From Pseudomonas sp. H1h (GTDB taxonomy: Bacteria; Pseudomonadota; Gammaproteobacteria; Pseudomonadales; Pseudomonadaceae): a stretch of 64,000 nt of DNA. The position numbers and the translations under genes are program-made. Within the stretch, counting starts at the first letter, position 1. The number at the start of each line of letters is the position of its first letter. The stretch spans positions 62,001-126,000 of the forward strand of contig NZ_AYMJ01000026.1 of the NCBI RefSeq assembly GCF_000633255.1. The letters are read 5' to 3'. The notes beneath the pieces are model-generated. The model made no database searches. It was not told where the DNA came from and worked only from the letters and a program-made list of their open reading frames with translations. Shown piece by piece: positions 34,354-43,244 of the stretch.

Positions 34354-34989
34354 TTACTTGCGGTTGAGCATTACCGGGAGTTGCGCCACCAGTTTGGCGT
34401 TGTTCAACGGCGCCCGAATAAACCCGCGCTGCGTCCCGTCCGGCCCGATCACCGCAAGGTTGCCGCTGTGATCAACCGTGTAATTCGGCTTGCTGGTATC
34501 GGCCGGAATAAACGGAATACTCACCGCGTTCGCCACCTTCTGCAGTTCTTCGATCGACTTCGGCGTCAGGCCGATGAACTGCGGGTCGAAGTAGCCCAGG
34601 TACTGCTTCAACTGCTGCGGGCTATCGCGGTTCGGGTCGACGCTGACCAGCACGATCTGCAATTTATCCACAGCGTCTTTTGGCAACTCGCTCTTGATCT
34701 GCCGCAGTTGCGCGAGGGTAGTCGGGCAGATGTCCGGGCAGAAGGTGTAGCCGAAGAACAGCAGGCTCCACTTGCCTTTCAACTCGTCGATGGCGACCGG
34801 TTGGCCATCCTGATTGGTCATCGTCACGCCCGGCAGGGTACGGCTCTGCGGCAGCAGGATGATGCCGGCGTCGATCAGCGCGGTGGGGTCGCCCTGGCCT
34901 TTGCCACTCAGCACTTTGTTGACGGTAAGTCCCAGGATCAGCGCGATCACGGCGACGAGGATGAAGACGGTTTTCTGGGTTCGAGTCAT
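34354..34989 (-). CDS. SCO1/SenC-family copper chaperone for cytochrome oxidase
   Basis: ATG 34989 (MTRTQKTVFILVAVIAL) gives 211 residues; longer frames shadow the cyoE gene. It has an N-terminal membrane anchor and a thioredoxin-fold domain with the copper-binding CPDIC (TFCPDICPTTL) and a distal His in NYTVDHSGNLAVI. Sco proteins deliver or reduce copper for the CuA site of oxidase subunit II. It is the last gene of the cox operon and overlaps cyoE by 4 bases. Confidence 0.92.
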   Translation of the reverse strand: MTRTQKTVFILVAVIALILGLTVNKVLSGKGQGDPTALIDAGIILLPQSRTLPGVTMTNQDGQPVAIDELKGKWSLLFFGYTFCPDICPTTLAQLRQIKSELPKDAVDKLQIVLVSVDPNRDSPQQLKQYLGYFDPQFIGLTPKSIEELQKVANAVSIPFIPADTSKPNYTVDHSGNLAVIGPDGTQRGFIRAPLNNAKLVAQLPVMLNRK

Positions 34990-35885
34990 AGGTTCAACAG
35001 TAAGTAGTGGTCTACGAGCAGGGCGATGAACAGCAGGAACAAGTAATAAATAGAGTACTTGAAGGTGTTGATCGCCGCGTGCGGCCGAGTGCCACGGTAC
35101 AGCACCACGGCCCATTGCAGAAACCTTGCGCCGAGGGCGAGGGCGCAAATCAGGTAGAGCACGCCGCTCATGTGGATCACGTACGGCAGCAGGCTGACCG
35201 CCAGCAGGGCAAAGGTGTACAGCAGAATGTGCACTTTGGTGTAGTGCTCGCCGTGGGTGACCGGCAGCATCGGGATGTCGGCCTTGGCGTATTCCTCCTT
35301 GCGATGAATCGCCAGCGCCCAGAAGTGCGGCGGAGTCCAGGCGAAGATGATCAACACCAGCAGCAACGGTTCGGCGCTGACGTGGCCGGTGGCGGCGGTC
35401 CAGCCGAGCAGCGGTGGTGCTGCGCCGGCAAGGCCGCCGATGACGATGTTCTGTGGCGTCGCACGTTTGAGGAAGCCGGTGTAGATCACCGCGTAGCCGA
35501 GCAGGGAGGCGAGGGTCAGCCAGGCGGTCAGCGGATTGGTGAAGGTCAGCAGCAAGGCCTGCCCGAGCAGCGCCAATACCAGTGCAAAGGTCAGTGCCGC
35601 CGCTGGCGAAACACGGCCTTCGGCCAGCGGCCGTTTGTGCGTGCGCGCCATCACCGCGTCGATGCGCCGGTCGACCACATGATTGACCGCCGCCGCCCCG
35701 CCGGCACACAGTGCAATACCCAGATTGCCGAACACCAGCACCGTCCACGGCACCCCGGCGCGGGTCGCGAGGAACATGCCGACCAGCGAGGTGATGAGCA
35801 TCAGCACCACCACTTTCGGCTTGGTCAGCTCCAGATAGTCACGCCACAGCGCTTGCGCGGGACGTTCGCCGATCAGAAGCGCCAT
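34986..35885 (-). CDS. cyoE: Protoheme IX farnesyltransferase (heme O synthase)
   Basis: The 299-residue membrane protein has about nine helices. The prenyltransferase motif NHVVDRRIDAVMARTHKRPL gives the Asp residues for Mg-pyrophosphate binding, and the second loop has HKEEYAKADIPMLPV. It converts heme B to heme O; ctaA then makes heme A for the aa3-type oxidase. It overlaps ctaA by 13 bases and sco by 4, showing tight operon packing. It is also called ctaB. Confidence 0.94.
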   Translation of the reverse strand: MALLIGERPAQALWRDYLELTKPKVVVLMLITSLVGMFLATRAGVPWTVLVFGNLGIALCAGGAAAVNHVVDRRIDAVMARTHKRPLAEGRVSPAAALTFALVLALLGQALLLTFTNPLTAWLTLASLLGYAVIYTGFLKRATPQNIVIGGLAGAAPPLLGWTAATGHVSAEPLLLVLIIFAWTPPHFWALAIHRKEEYAKADIPMLPVTHGEHYTKVHILLYTFALLAVSLLPYVIHMSGVLYLICALALGARFLQWAVVLYRGTRPHAAINTFKYSIYYLFLLFIALLVDHYLLLNL

Positions 35886-36952
35886 GGTGTTTCTCCTTTA
35901 ATCGTTATGGGCGCGGCCACGTGTTTGCGCGGGCTGAGGCGCCAGCGCGCGAGCACCGGCTGTTTGACCCGGACCAGACTGGTTCGCGCGTGGTAATTGA
36001 CCAGCACCATGGTCAACAGCAGCGCCGCGCCGCCGGCGTTGTGCGCCACGGCCACCGGCAGCGGCAAATGGAACAGCACGTTGCTGATGCCAAGGGTGAT
36101 TTGCGCGCCGAGGGCGACCAGCACCAGCCCGGCGAGCCGGGTCATGCCGACGCCCCTGAGTTGCCAGGCCAGACCGAGCAGCACCAGCGTGACCAACAGG
36201 GCGCCGATGCGGTGGGTCAGGTGAATGGCCGTGCGCGCATCGCTGTCGAGCTGGCCGCCGAGGTAATTCGGGCCGATGTGTTGGGTCAGGTGAAAGCCGT
36301 TGGCAAAATCAGCGGACGGCAGCCATTGGCCGTGACAGGTCGGGAAGTCGATGCAGGCCACCGCCGCGTAGTTGGAGCTGACCCAGCCACCGAGGGCGAT
36401 CTGGCCGATCACCAGCAACAGCCCGGCAGTCGCCCAATATTGCAGACGCTTGGGCACGGTCAGCGCCGGCAGCACGCCGGACAGTCTCAACGTCAGCAGA
36501 AACAGCAGGCTCAAGGTCGCGAAGCCACCGAGCAAATGCCCGGTCACCACTTGCGGCCAGAGCTTGAGCGTCACCGTCCACATGCCGAACGCCGCCTGGG
36601 CGAACACCACCGCCAGCAGAAACAGCGGCAGTTTCAGCGGTTGCCCCGGATGCCGGCGATTGACCCAGGCGCGCCCGGCCAAAATCGAAATCAGCAGGCC
36701 GAGGGTGCCGGCGAAGTAGCGGTGGATCATCTCGTTCCAGCCCTTGTGCGCCACCACCGGGGAATCGGGGTAATGCAGTTCGGCATGGGCCAGTTGGGCT
36801 TCGCTTTTCGGCACGCTGATAAAGCCATAGCAACCTGGCCAGTCCGGACACCCAAGGCCGGCGTGTGTCAGGCGGGTGTAGGCGCCGAGTAGCACGACGA
36901 TCAGTGCCAGCAGGGTGGCAAACAGCGCGAGGCGAAATCCAGGTTTGGCCAT
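35873..36952 (-). CDS. ctaA: Heme A synthase (COX15/CtaA)
   Basis: This 359-residue protein has about eight membrane helices in two related halves. Heme-ligand His residues are expected in GWNEMIHRYFAGTLG, VTGHLLGG, HLTQHIGPNYLGG, HLTHRIGALLV and VAHNAGGAALL. A cysteine pair in GLGCPDWPGCYG is conserved in the first periplasmic loop. It oxidises heme O to heme A in the inner membrane. Confidence 0.94.
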   Translation of the reverse strand: MAKPGFRLALFATLLALIVVLLGAYTRLTHAGLGCPDWPGCYGFISVPKSEAQLAHAELHYPDSPVVAHKGWNEMIHRYFAGTLGLLISILAGRAWVNRRHPGQPLKLPLFLLAVVFAQAAFGMWTVTLKLWPQVVTGHLLGGFATLSLLFLLTLRLSGVLPALTVPKRLQYWATAGLLLVIGQIALGGWVSSNYAAVACIDFPTCHGQWLPSADFANGFHLTQHIGPNYLGGQLDSDARTAIHLTHRIGALLVTLVLLGLAWQLRGVGMTRLAGLVLVALGAQITLGISNVLFHLPLPVAVAHNAGGAALLLTMVLVNYHARTSLVRVKQPVLARWRLSPRKHVAAPITIKGETPWRF

Positions 36953-36962
36953 GACGATGCCC

Positions 36963-37556
36963 TTATCCGATGTTCGACAGTTTCAGCAGGTGGCGCAGGT
37001 CGTTGAGCAGATCCTTGCCTTTCACGCTCGGGTCGTAGCGCAGCACGAGATTGCCGTGCGGGTCGATGATCCACAGTTGTGGTGTGGCCTTGTCGCCGGT
37101 GGTCTTGCTGAAGGCTGCGGCGTCCAGCGGATAGCGTTGCAACTGCGGGTACTCGCGGCTCAACTTGGCTTCGTAGTCGGCGTTCAGCGGTTGGGCGGCG
37201 GCGAGGGCGTGGCTGGCGCGCCCGGCATCGCGACCGAGGCCGATCTGGATCTGCCGGGCGAGGTACACCAGCTGCTGGCAATCAACCGCGCAGTCCTTGG
37301 GCGCGGTGACCAGCATCTGCCAGCGCTGTTCATCGGCCTGCACCCCGAGGTCGGCGCGGGACTGGCCATTGCCGATCAGTTCGCCGTGGTAGCTGCGGCC
37401 GTCCGGCACCCAGAACTGCAGTTTGTACATGCCGGTGGCGAGCATCATCGGGCCGACCACGCCAAGCAGAATCAGCAGCAGCTGGATCCGTCCACGGCGG
37501 CGGGTGGCGGCAGGTTTCGCCTCAGACATGCTGGGTGGATTCATGGCCGTTCCCAT
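36963..37556 (-). CDS. Cox-operon membrane protein of unknown function (PA0111 position)
   Basis: ATG 37556 is chosen because AAAGGAG lies 7 bases upstream, although it places the start 35 bases inside the SURF1 gene; ATGs at 37544 and 37529 are alternatives. The 197-residue protein has one membrane helix (IQLLLILLGVVGPMMLATGMY) and a periplasmic domain with PKDCAVDCQQLVYLARQIQIGLG and TPQLWIIDPHGNLVLRYDPS. This looks like a degenerate Sco/thioredoxin fold with a CxxxC pair. It is probably an accessory assembly factor. Confidence 0.75.
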   Translation of the reverse strand: MGTAMNPPSMSEAKPAATRRRGRIQLLLILLGVVGPMMLATGMYKLQFWVPDGRSYHGELIGNGQSRADLGVQADEQRWQMLVTAPKDCAVDCQQLVYLARQIQIGLGRDAGRASHALAAAQPLNADYEAKLSREYPQLQRYPLDAAAFSKTTGDKATPQLWIIDPHGNLVLRYDPSVKGKDLLNDLRHLLKLSNIG

Positions 37557-38262
37557 GGGTTTTCTCCTTTGCGTTGTGCAATCCAAGGTAGAGGTAGAGG
37601 CCGAGCAGGGCGGTGGCCATGGCGAACCACTGCACGGCGTAACCGAGGTGTTTTTCCGGGCCCATGGCAACCACCGGCCAGTCGGCCTGATAGCTGGCCG
37701 GGCCGGGCTCTGCGCGTAATTCATAGGCGAAGCCGTCGCGCTCAAGGGTTTTCCACAGTTTGGCGGGTTCGACGGCGGTGATGGTTTGCGGCCAGGTGCT
37801 GCTGGCCGGGTCGGCGTGCAACTGGAAGGTGGCGCCGGGGGCGACGTAGACCCAGGCGTCGAGACTCAGCGCGGCAGTCGGGGTGGTGAATTGCGGGGTT
37901 ACGCGGCGGTCTGGCCACGGTAGCCAGCCACGATTGACCAGCAACCACAGGCCGCTGGCGCGGTCCTGAAACGGTTGCAGCAGTTCGATGCCGACCTTGC
38001 CGTTGCGCTGGCGGTTATCGAGCAACAGGCTGTGGGCGCCATCGAACTGGCCGTAAAGATGCACCCGGCGATAGGCCGGGTCGGCGCTGTGCAGCAATTC
38101 GCTGCTGGCCATCGGTTCGGCGGCGCGGCGTTCGGCGTAACTGGCGAGCAGGGCGGTTTTCTCCGCGCCCCGGCCCAGTTGCCAGAAGCCCAGCGACACC
38201 AGCAGCGGCAGCAACAACGCCACCACCAGCGTCGGCACGACGCCCGGCCGGAAGCGCTTCAT
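37522..38262 (-). CDS. SURF1-family cytochrome oxidase assembly protein
   Basis: The 246-residue protein has an N-terminal helix (VVPTLVVALLLPLLVSLGFWQLGR) and a C-terminal helix (LGYAVQWFAMATALLGLYLYLGL), with a periplasmic SURF1 domain between. Family motifs are GFWQLGRG, YRRVHLYGQFD and LVNRGWLPW. SURF1 helps insert heme A into subunit I. The gene end overlaps the next small membrane gene. Confidence 0.92.
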   Translation of the reverse strand: MKRFRPGVVPTLVVALLLPLLVSLGFWQLGRGAEKTALLASYAERRAAEPMASSELLHSADPAYRRVHLYGQFDGAHSLLLDNRQRNGKVGIELLQPFQDRASGLWLLVNRGWLPWPDRRVTPQFTTPTAALSLDAWVYVAPGATFQLHADPASSTWPQTITAVEPAKLWKTLERDGFAYELRAEPGPASYQADWPVVAMGPEKHLGYAVQWFAMATALLGLYLYLGLHNAKEKTHGNGHESTQHV

Positions 38263-38333
38263 GGCCGCGCCAGAAAAGCAGTGAATGCGACCGCTATACT
38301 TGATTGCATCGCCTGTACCCCCGGAGTCTTCCC

Positions 38334-38537
38334 ATGCTCAAAGCAGCGATCGTCCTGATGCTGATTGCCACGGTGATCAGCCTGTTCAGCGGCCTGTTTT
38401 TCCTGGTCAAGGACGACAGCAGTTCAAATCGCCTGGTCGTCGCCTTGAGTGTTCGGGTGGCATTGGCCGCTTGCACCGTCGGCTTGATTGCCTGGGGTTT
38501 CTACAGCGGCCAATTGGTGTCGCACGCGCCCTGGTAG
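38334..38537 (+). CDS. Small twin-helix DUF2909 membrane protein on the opposite strand
   Basis: ATG 38334 gives 67 residues with two membrane helices (AAIVLMLIATVISLFSGLFFLV and RVALAACTVGLIAWGFYSGQL), matching the DUF2909 twin-transmembrane family. It is the only plus-strand gene within the minus-strand cox operon, set between SURF1 and subunit III. The same arrangement is found at PA0109. Its function is unknown; retention within the operon suggests a link to the oxidase. Confidence 0.85.
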   Translation: MLKAAIVLMLIATVISLFSGLFFLVKDDSSSNRLVVALSVRVALAACTVGLIAWGFYSGQLVSHAPW

Positions 38538-38550
38538 CTCTGTCCGATCC

Positions 38551-39438
38551 TCAGAGCACATAAACGAAGATGAACAAGCCGATCCACACCACATCGACGA
38601 AGTGCCAGTACCAGCTCGCCGCCTCGAAACCGAACTGATGCTCGGCATCGAAATGGCCCTTCATGATGCGCATCAGCATCACGAACAGAATGATCGTGCC
38701 GATGGTCACGTGGGCGCCGTGGAAACCGGTGAGCATGAAAAACGTCGCGCCGTAGATGCCTGAACCCAGGGTCAGCCCCAGTTCGTGGTAGGCGTGCATG
38801 TATTCCTCGGCCTGCAGGGCGAGGAAGCCGCAGCCCAGCAACACGGTGATCGCCAGCCAGATTTTCAGCGCACCGCGATGGCCCTTCTTCAAGGCATGGT
38901 GGGCGATGGTGATGGTCACGCTGGAGCTGACCAGCAGGATCGTGTTGATCAGTGGCAGGCCCCACGGGCTGATGACTTCCTTGGGCGGCGGGAACAGTTT
39001 CGGGGCAGGCGTGTGCAGCAGCGGCCAGGTGAACTGGAAGTTCGGCCAGAGCATGTGCGCGATGCCTTTCGGGCCTTCGCCACCCAGCGCCGGGCCGGAA
39101 ATGTGCCGCACGTAGAACAGCGCGCCGAAGAAGGCGATGAAGAACATCACCTCGGAGAAGATGAACCAACTCATGCCCCAGCGGAACGAGCGATCGAGCT
39201 GCGGGCTATACAGCCCGGCGCGGCTTTCCTTGATCACCGCACCGAACCAGCCGAACAGCATGTACGCCAGCAACAGCCCACCGACGAAAAAGATGTACGG
39301 GCCGTGGGATTCCGGGCGCGCAGCCTTCAGATCGTTGAACCAGGTGGCCAGCCCATACACGGTGATGACCATGCCGAACGTGGCGATGATCGGCCATTTG
39401 CTCTGGGCCGGGACGTAATAGTGCTCATGACTTGCCAT
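38551..39438 (-). CDS. coIII: Cytochrome c oxidase subunit III
   Basis: This 295-residue protein has seven membrane helices with the subunit III signatures WGMSWFIFSEVMFFIAFFGALFY, GFLALQAEEYMHAY, GATFFMLTGFHGAHVTIGTI and WYWHFVDVVWIGLFIFVYVL. It stabilises the catalytic core of the aa3-type oxidase. It lies between the cox11-like gene and the DUF2909 gene. Confidence 0.95.
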   Translation of the reverse strand: MASHEHYYVPAQSKWPIIATFGMVITVYGLATWFNDLKAARPESHGPYIFFVGGLLLAYMLFGWFGAVIKESRAGLYSPQLDRSFRWGMSWFIFSEVMFFIAFFGALFYVRHISGPALGGEGPKGIAHMLWPNFQFTWPLLHTPAPKLFPPPKEVISPWGLPLINTILLVSSSVTITIAHHALKKGHRGALKIWLAITVLLGCGFLALQAEEYMHAYHELGLTLGSGIYGATFFMLTGFHGAHVTIGTIILFVMLMRIMKGHFDAEHQFGFEAASWYWHFVDVVWIGLFIFVYVL

Positions 39439-39463
39439 TTATTGTTCTCCTTATCGGGCACGC

Positions 39464-40015
39464 TTAACCGCCAGTGTTTGCAGCCACCGGAGGATGTCGG
39501 GCGGTGATATCGAACAGCGTGTAGGACAGCGTCAGGTGCTTCACGTCCTTGGGCATGTCGCGGTCAACGATGAAACGCACCGGCATTTCGATCTGCTGAC
39601 CCGGCTGCAGCACCTGCTGGGTAAAGCAAAAGCATTCGGTCTTGTGGAAGTACGCCGCTGCTTCGCTGGGCGCGATACTCGGCACGGCCTGGGCGCTCAT
39701 CGGTTTGTCGGTGGGGTTGCGCGCGACGAAGATCATCTCGTTGACGCCGCCGGGGTGGGTCACCAACTCCTCACCCTTGGGGTAGAACTCCCACGGCATG
39801 TCGGCGTTGTTCATCGACAGGAACTGCACGCGCACCTGGCGCGTGTTATCCACCACCTGCTCGCCCTCGTACTGCCCGGCGGTCTTGCCGTTGATGCCGA
39901 ACGCCTTGCACATCACGTCGTAGATCGGCACCAGGGCGAAGCCGAAGACAAACATTGCGACGACGACGCCTAGCAGCCGGGTGACCAGTTTTTTCAGCGA
40001 GATCGAGTCAGCCAT
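39464..40015 (-). CDS. Cytochrome c oxidase assembly protein CtaG/Cox11
   Basis: ATG 40015 (MADSISLKKLVTRLL) gives 183 residues: one membrane helix and a periplasmic Ig-like domain. The copper-binding motif CFCFTQQ (in FHKTECFCFTQQVL) is intact, as is ALVPIYDVMCKAFGINGKT near the membrane. Cox11 delivers copper to the CuB site of subunit I. It lies between the subunit I and III genes. Confidence 0.94.
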   Translation of the reverse strand: MADSISLKKLVTRLLGVVVAMFVFGFALVPIYDVMCKAFGINGKTAGQYEGEQVVDNTRQVRVQFLSMNNADMPWEFYPKGEELVTHPGGVNEMIFVARNPTDKPMSAQAVPSIAPSEAAAYFHKTECFCFTQQVLQPGQQIEMPVRFIVDRDMPKDVKHLTLSYTLFDITARHPPVAANTGG

Positions 40016-40043
40016 GATTTTCAGCCTCAGCCGAGATCCCCTG

Positions 40044-40067
40044 TGGGAGCAAGCCCCCTCCCACAAA
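40044..40067. repeat. Minimal REP-like hairpin
   Basis: TGTGGGAG and CTCCCACA arms flank CAAGCCCC. This looks like a collapsed REPIN with only the outer arm ends left, in the short gap between the subunit I and Cox11 genes. Confidence 0.6.
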
Positions 40068-40078
40068 GGCCAGGCGTT

Positions 40079-41665
40079 TCATTTCACTTCCGGTGGCGTA
40101 GTAAAGGTGTGATACGGCGCCGGTGACGGCACGCTCCACTCCAGGCCTTCGGCGCCATCCCAGGGTTTGGCCGGGGCCGCCGGGCCGCCACGAATGGTCT
40201 TGATCACGATGAACAGGAAGAAGATCTGCGTGGCGCCGAACATGAACGCGCCAATCGAGGAGACCATGTTGAAGTCGGCGAACTGCAGGTTGTAGTCCGG
40301 AATCCGCCGTGGCATCCCCGCCAGTCCCACGAAGTGCATCGGGAAGAAGGTCATGTTCATGCCGACGAACGACAGCCAGAAGTGCAGCTTGCCGAGGGTT
40401 TCGTCGTACATGTGCCCGGTCCACTTCGGCAGCCAGTAATAGGCCGAGGCGAAGATCCCGAAGATCGCCCCCGGCACCAGCACGTAGTGGAAGTGCGCCA
40501 CCACAAAGTAGGTGTCCTGGTACTGGAAGTCCGCCGGGGCAATGGCCAGCATCAGTCCGGAGAAACCACCGATCGAGAACAGGATCACGAACGCCACGGC
40601 AAACAGCATCGGCGTCTCGAAGGTCAGCGAGCCTTGCCACATGGTGCTCGCCCAGTTGAACACCTTCACCCCGGTCGGCACCGCGATCAGCATCGTCGCG
40701 TACATGAAGAACAGTTCGCCCACCAGCGGAATGCCCACTACGAACATGTGGTGCGCCCAGACGATGAACGACAGGAACGCGATGCTCGCCGTGGCGTAGA
40801 CCATCGAGGTGTAGCCGAACAGCGGCTTGCGCGAGAAGGTCGGGATGATCTGGCTGACGGCGCCGAAGGCCGGCAGGATCATGATGTACACCTCGGGGTG
40901 GCCGAAGAACCAGAACACATGCTGGAACAGCACCGGGTCACCGCCACCGGCGGCACTGAAGAAACTGGTGCCGAAGTGGATGTCCATCAACATCATCGTC
41001 ACGCATCCGGCCAGCACCGGCATCACCGCGATCAGCAGGAACGCGGTGATCAGCCAGGTCCAGACGAACAGCGGCATTTTCATCAGGGTCATGCCGGGGG
41101 CGCGCAGGTTGAGGATGGTGGCGATCACGTTGATCGCGCCCATGATCGAACTGATCCCCATCAGGTGGATGGCGAAGATGAAGTAGGTGACGCTTTCCGG
41201 CGCGTAGGTGGTGGACAACGGGGCGTAGAACGTCCAGCCGAAGTTCGGCCCGCCACCGGCGGTGAACAGGGTCGAGACCAGCAGCAGGAACGCCGCCGGC
41301 AGCAGCCAGAAGCTGAAGTTGTTCATCCGCGGCAGGGCCATGTCCGGCGCGCCGATCATCAACGGGATCATCCAGTTGGCGAGACCGACGAACGCCGGCA
41401 TCACCGCCCCGAAGACCATCACCAGGCCGTGCATGGTGGTCATCTGGTTGAAGAACGCCGGTTCGACGATCTGCAGGCCGGGTTGGAACAGCTCCGCGCG
41501 GATCACCATGGCGAACGAGCCGCCGAGCAGGAACATGCAGAACGCAAACCACAGGTACAGCGTGCCGATGTCCTTGTGGTTGGTGGTCAGCACCCAGCGC
41601 ATCAGGCCTTTGGCGGGGCCGTGGGCGTGGTCGGCATGACCGTGGTCATCGATTACAGCGCTCAT
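40079..41665 (-). CDS. coxA: Cytochrome c oxidase subunit I (aa3-type)
   Basis: The 528-residue protein has 12 membrane helices. The heme a ligand His is in MTTMHGLVMVFG, the CuB His and His-Tyr region in FWFFGHPEVYIMILPAFG, further CuB ligands in VWAHHMFVVG, and heme a/a3 ligands in YFVVAHFHYVLVPGA. The Glu of GHPEVY marks an A1-type heme-copper oxidase. The His-rich N-terminus (DDHGHADHAHGP) is notable. It reduces oxygen to water and pumps protons. It matches PA0106. Confidence 0.96.
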   Translation of the reverse strand: MSAVIDDHGHADHAHGPAKGLMRWVLTTNHKDIGTLYLWFAFCMFLLGGSFAMVIRAELFQPGLQIVEPAFFNQMTTMHGLVMVFGAVMPAFVGLANWMIPLMIGAPDMALPRMNNFSFWLLPAAFLLLVSTLFTAGGGPNFGWTFYAPLSTTYAPESVTYFIFAIHLMGISSIMGAINVIATILNLRAPGMTLMKMPLFVWTWLITAFLLIAVMPVLAGCVTMMLMDIHFGTSFFSAAGGGDPVLFQHVFWFFGHPEVYIMILPAFGAVSQIIPTFSRKPLFGYTSMVYATASIAFLSFIVWAHHMFVVGIPLVGELFFMYATMLIAVPTGVKVFNWASTMWQGSLTFETPMLFAVAFVILFSIGGFSGLMLAIAPADFQYQDTYFVVAHFHYVLVPGAIFGIFASAYYWLPKWTGHMYDETLGKLHFWLSFVGMNMTFFPMHFVGLAGMPRRIPDYNLQFADFNMVSSIGAFMFGATQIFFLFIVIKTIRGGPAAPAKPWDGAEGLEWSVPSPAPYHTFTTPPEVK

Positions 41666-41747
41666 GGCCGGTCTCCTTTACGTGAGTGGGCTGGGCTGGC
41701 CGGGGCGCGCTGCCCCGGCCGGTTCAAGAAGTACGCGATGGACCGGC

Positions 41748-42875
41748 TCATTTGCTTTCCGCCTGTTTGAGCTCCAGCACTTCTTTTGGCGTGACCATGT
41801 CGCCCTTGTTGTTGCCCCAGGCGTTACGTTCGTAGGTCACGACCGCTGCGATATCGACTTCCGAGAGTTGCTTGCCGAACGCCGCCATGGCGGTGCCGGG
41901 CTTGCCGAAGTACACGCGGTGCAGGTGGTCGGCTTTGGGGCCGGTGGCAATCGGCGAGCCTTTGAGCGCCGGGAACATCGGCGGCAGGCCCTGGCCTTCG
42001 GCCTGGTGACAGGCCACGCAGGTGGTGTGGTAGATCTTGTCGCCGCGCTCCTTGAGCTCGTCCAGTGTCCATTCCTTGCTGGTCAGCTCCTTGAGCTGCG
42101 CCGCTTCAGCCTTGCGGTCGGCCAGCCATTTTTCGTAGTCGGGCTTCTCCTTGACGTCGACCACGATCGGCATGAAACCGTGATCCTTGCCGCACAGCTC
42201 GGCGCACTGGCCACGGTAGATGCCGGGCTTGTCGATCCGCGTCCAGGCCTCGTTGACGAACCCCGGGATCGCATCGCGCTTGACCGCGAACGCCGGCACC
42301 CACCACGAGTGAATGACGTCGGCGGAGGTCACGAGAAAGCGCACCTTGGCGCCGACTGGCAGCACCAGCGGCTTGTCGACTTCGAGCAGGTAGTGCTCGC
42401 CCTTGGCTTCCTTGTTGTGAATCTGTTCGGCAGGGGTGGCCAGGTTGCTGAAGAACTCGACGTCCTGGCCCAGGTATTTGTAGTGCCACTTCCACTGGTA
42501 ACCGGTGATCTGGATATCGATATCCGGCTCACTGGTGTCGTACATGCGGATCAGGGTGGCGGTCGCCGGAACGGCCATCGCCACCAGAATCAGCAGCGGC
42601 ACGACGGTCCAGAGAATTTCGACGGTGGTACTTTCGTGGAATTTTGCGGCGACCTGCCCGGTGGAGCGGCGATGCACGATCATCGACCAGAACATGGCGC
42701 CGAAGACGATGATCCCGATCACCACACAGATCCAGAAAATGGTCATGTGCAGGTCGAATACTGCGTGACTGATTTCAGTCGCTCCAGGCGCCATATTCAC
42801 AGTCCAGGCAGCGTTGGCCTGGCTGAAAATCGACCACAACAGGAGGCCCATCCAGACGTGTGGATGTCGCATCAT
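41748..42875 (-). CDS. coxB: Cytochrome c oxidase subunit II with fused cytochrome c domain
   Basis: The 375-residue protein has a signal peptide, two membrane helices and a cupredoxin domain with the CuA site in QCAELCGKDHGFMPI. A C-terminal class I cytochrome c domain (about 285-375) has CVACH in TTCVACHQAEGQGL. The fused heme domain makes this a caa3-like oxidase, which can accept electrons from soluble c-type cytochromes such as the c4 and c5 proteins encoded here. ATG 42872 is an alternative start. It is the first gene of the operon. Confidence 0.95.
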   Translation of the reverse strand: MMRHPHVWMGLLLWSIFSQANAAWTVNMAPGATEISHAVFDLHMTIFWICVVIGIIVFGAMFWSMIVHRRSTGQVAAKFHESTTVEILWTVVPLLILVAMAVPATATLIRMYDTSEPDIDIQITGYQWKWHYKYLGQDVEFFSNLATPAEQIHNKEAKGEHYLLEVDKPLVLPVGAKVRFLVTSADVIHSWWVPAFAVKRDAIPGFVNEAWTRIDKPGIYRGQCAELCGKDHGFMPIVVDVKEKPDYEKWLADRKAEAAQLKELTSKEWTLDELKERGDKIYHTTCVACHQAEGQGLPPMFPALKGSPIATGPKADHLHRVYFGKPGTAMAAFGKQLSEVDIAAVVTYERNAWGNNKGDMVTPKEVLELKQAESK

Positions 42876-43244
42876 TGCGGGTTCCCCTTATCGTTCTTGT
42901 TATCCCGCCGGCTTTCGCCTGCGGCAAGGGAGCGGCTGCATCAGACTACGAACTTGAATCGCCGGGCCTTGCTGCGGGTGCAGTCGGGCGTCATCAGCTA
43001 ACTCCATTCAATGGCGAGTATAGACAGCCACCGGGAATTGCAACGCGATCGCGTAAATCATCTGAAACAGCTGGCACTTGCGTTCCGGACCACGAATGGA
43101 GAAGGATGCAGACGAGTGGTGGCAAACCGATATAACGCCGGTGCATCAAGGATGAAATAATTATGACAAATGCGTCTTAGCATTTTTCGTAAGCCAGCTA
43201 AGTTATGTCTTCCCTATTTCATTGCCTTGTACCCTGGAGTTTTC
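42876..43244. other. Intergenic region upstream of the cox operon
   Basis: This 369-base divergent region should hold the cox promoter and that of the 43245 gene. I see no gene, repeat or clear promoter pair. A+T content rises in 43140-43230. Confidence 0.5.

Noticed and set aside
34990..35748. Extended upstream frame fused to the sco gene
   Set aside because: It is the out-of-frame shadow of cyoE; ATG 34989 gives a normal Sco protein with a membrane anchor.
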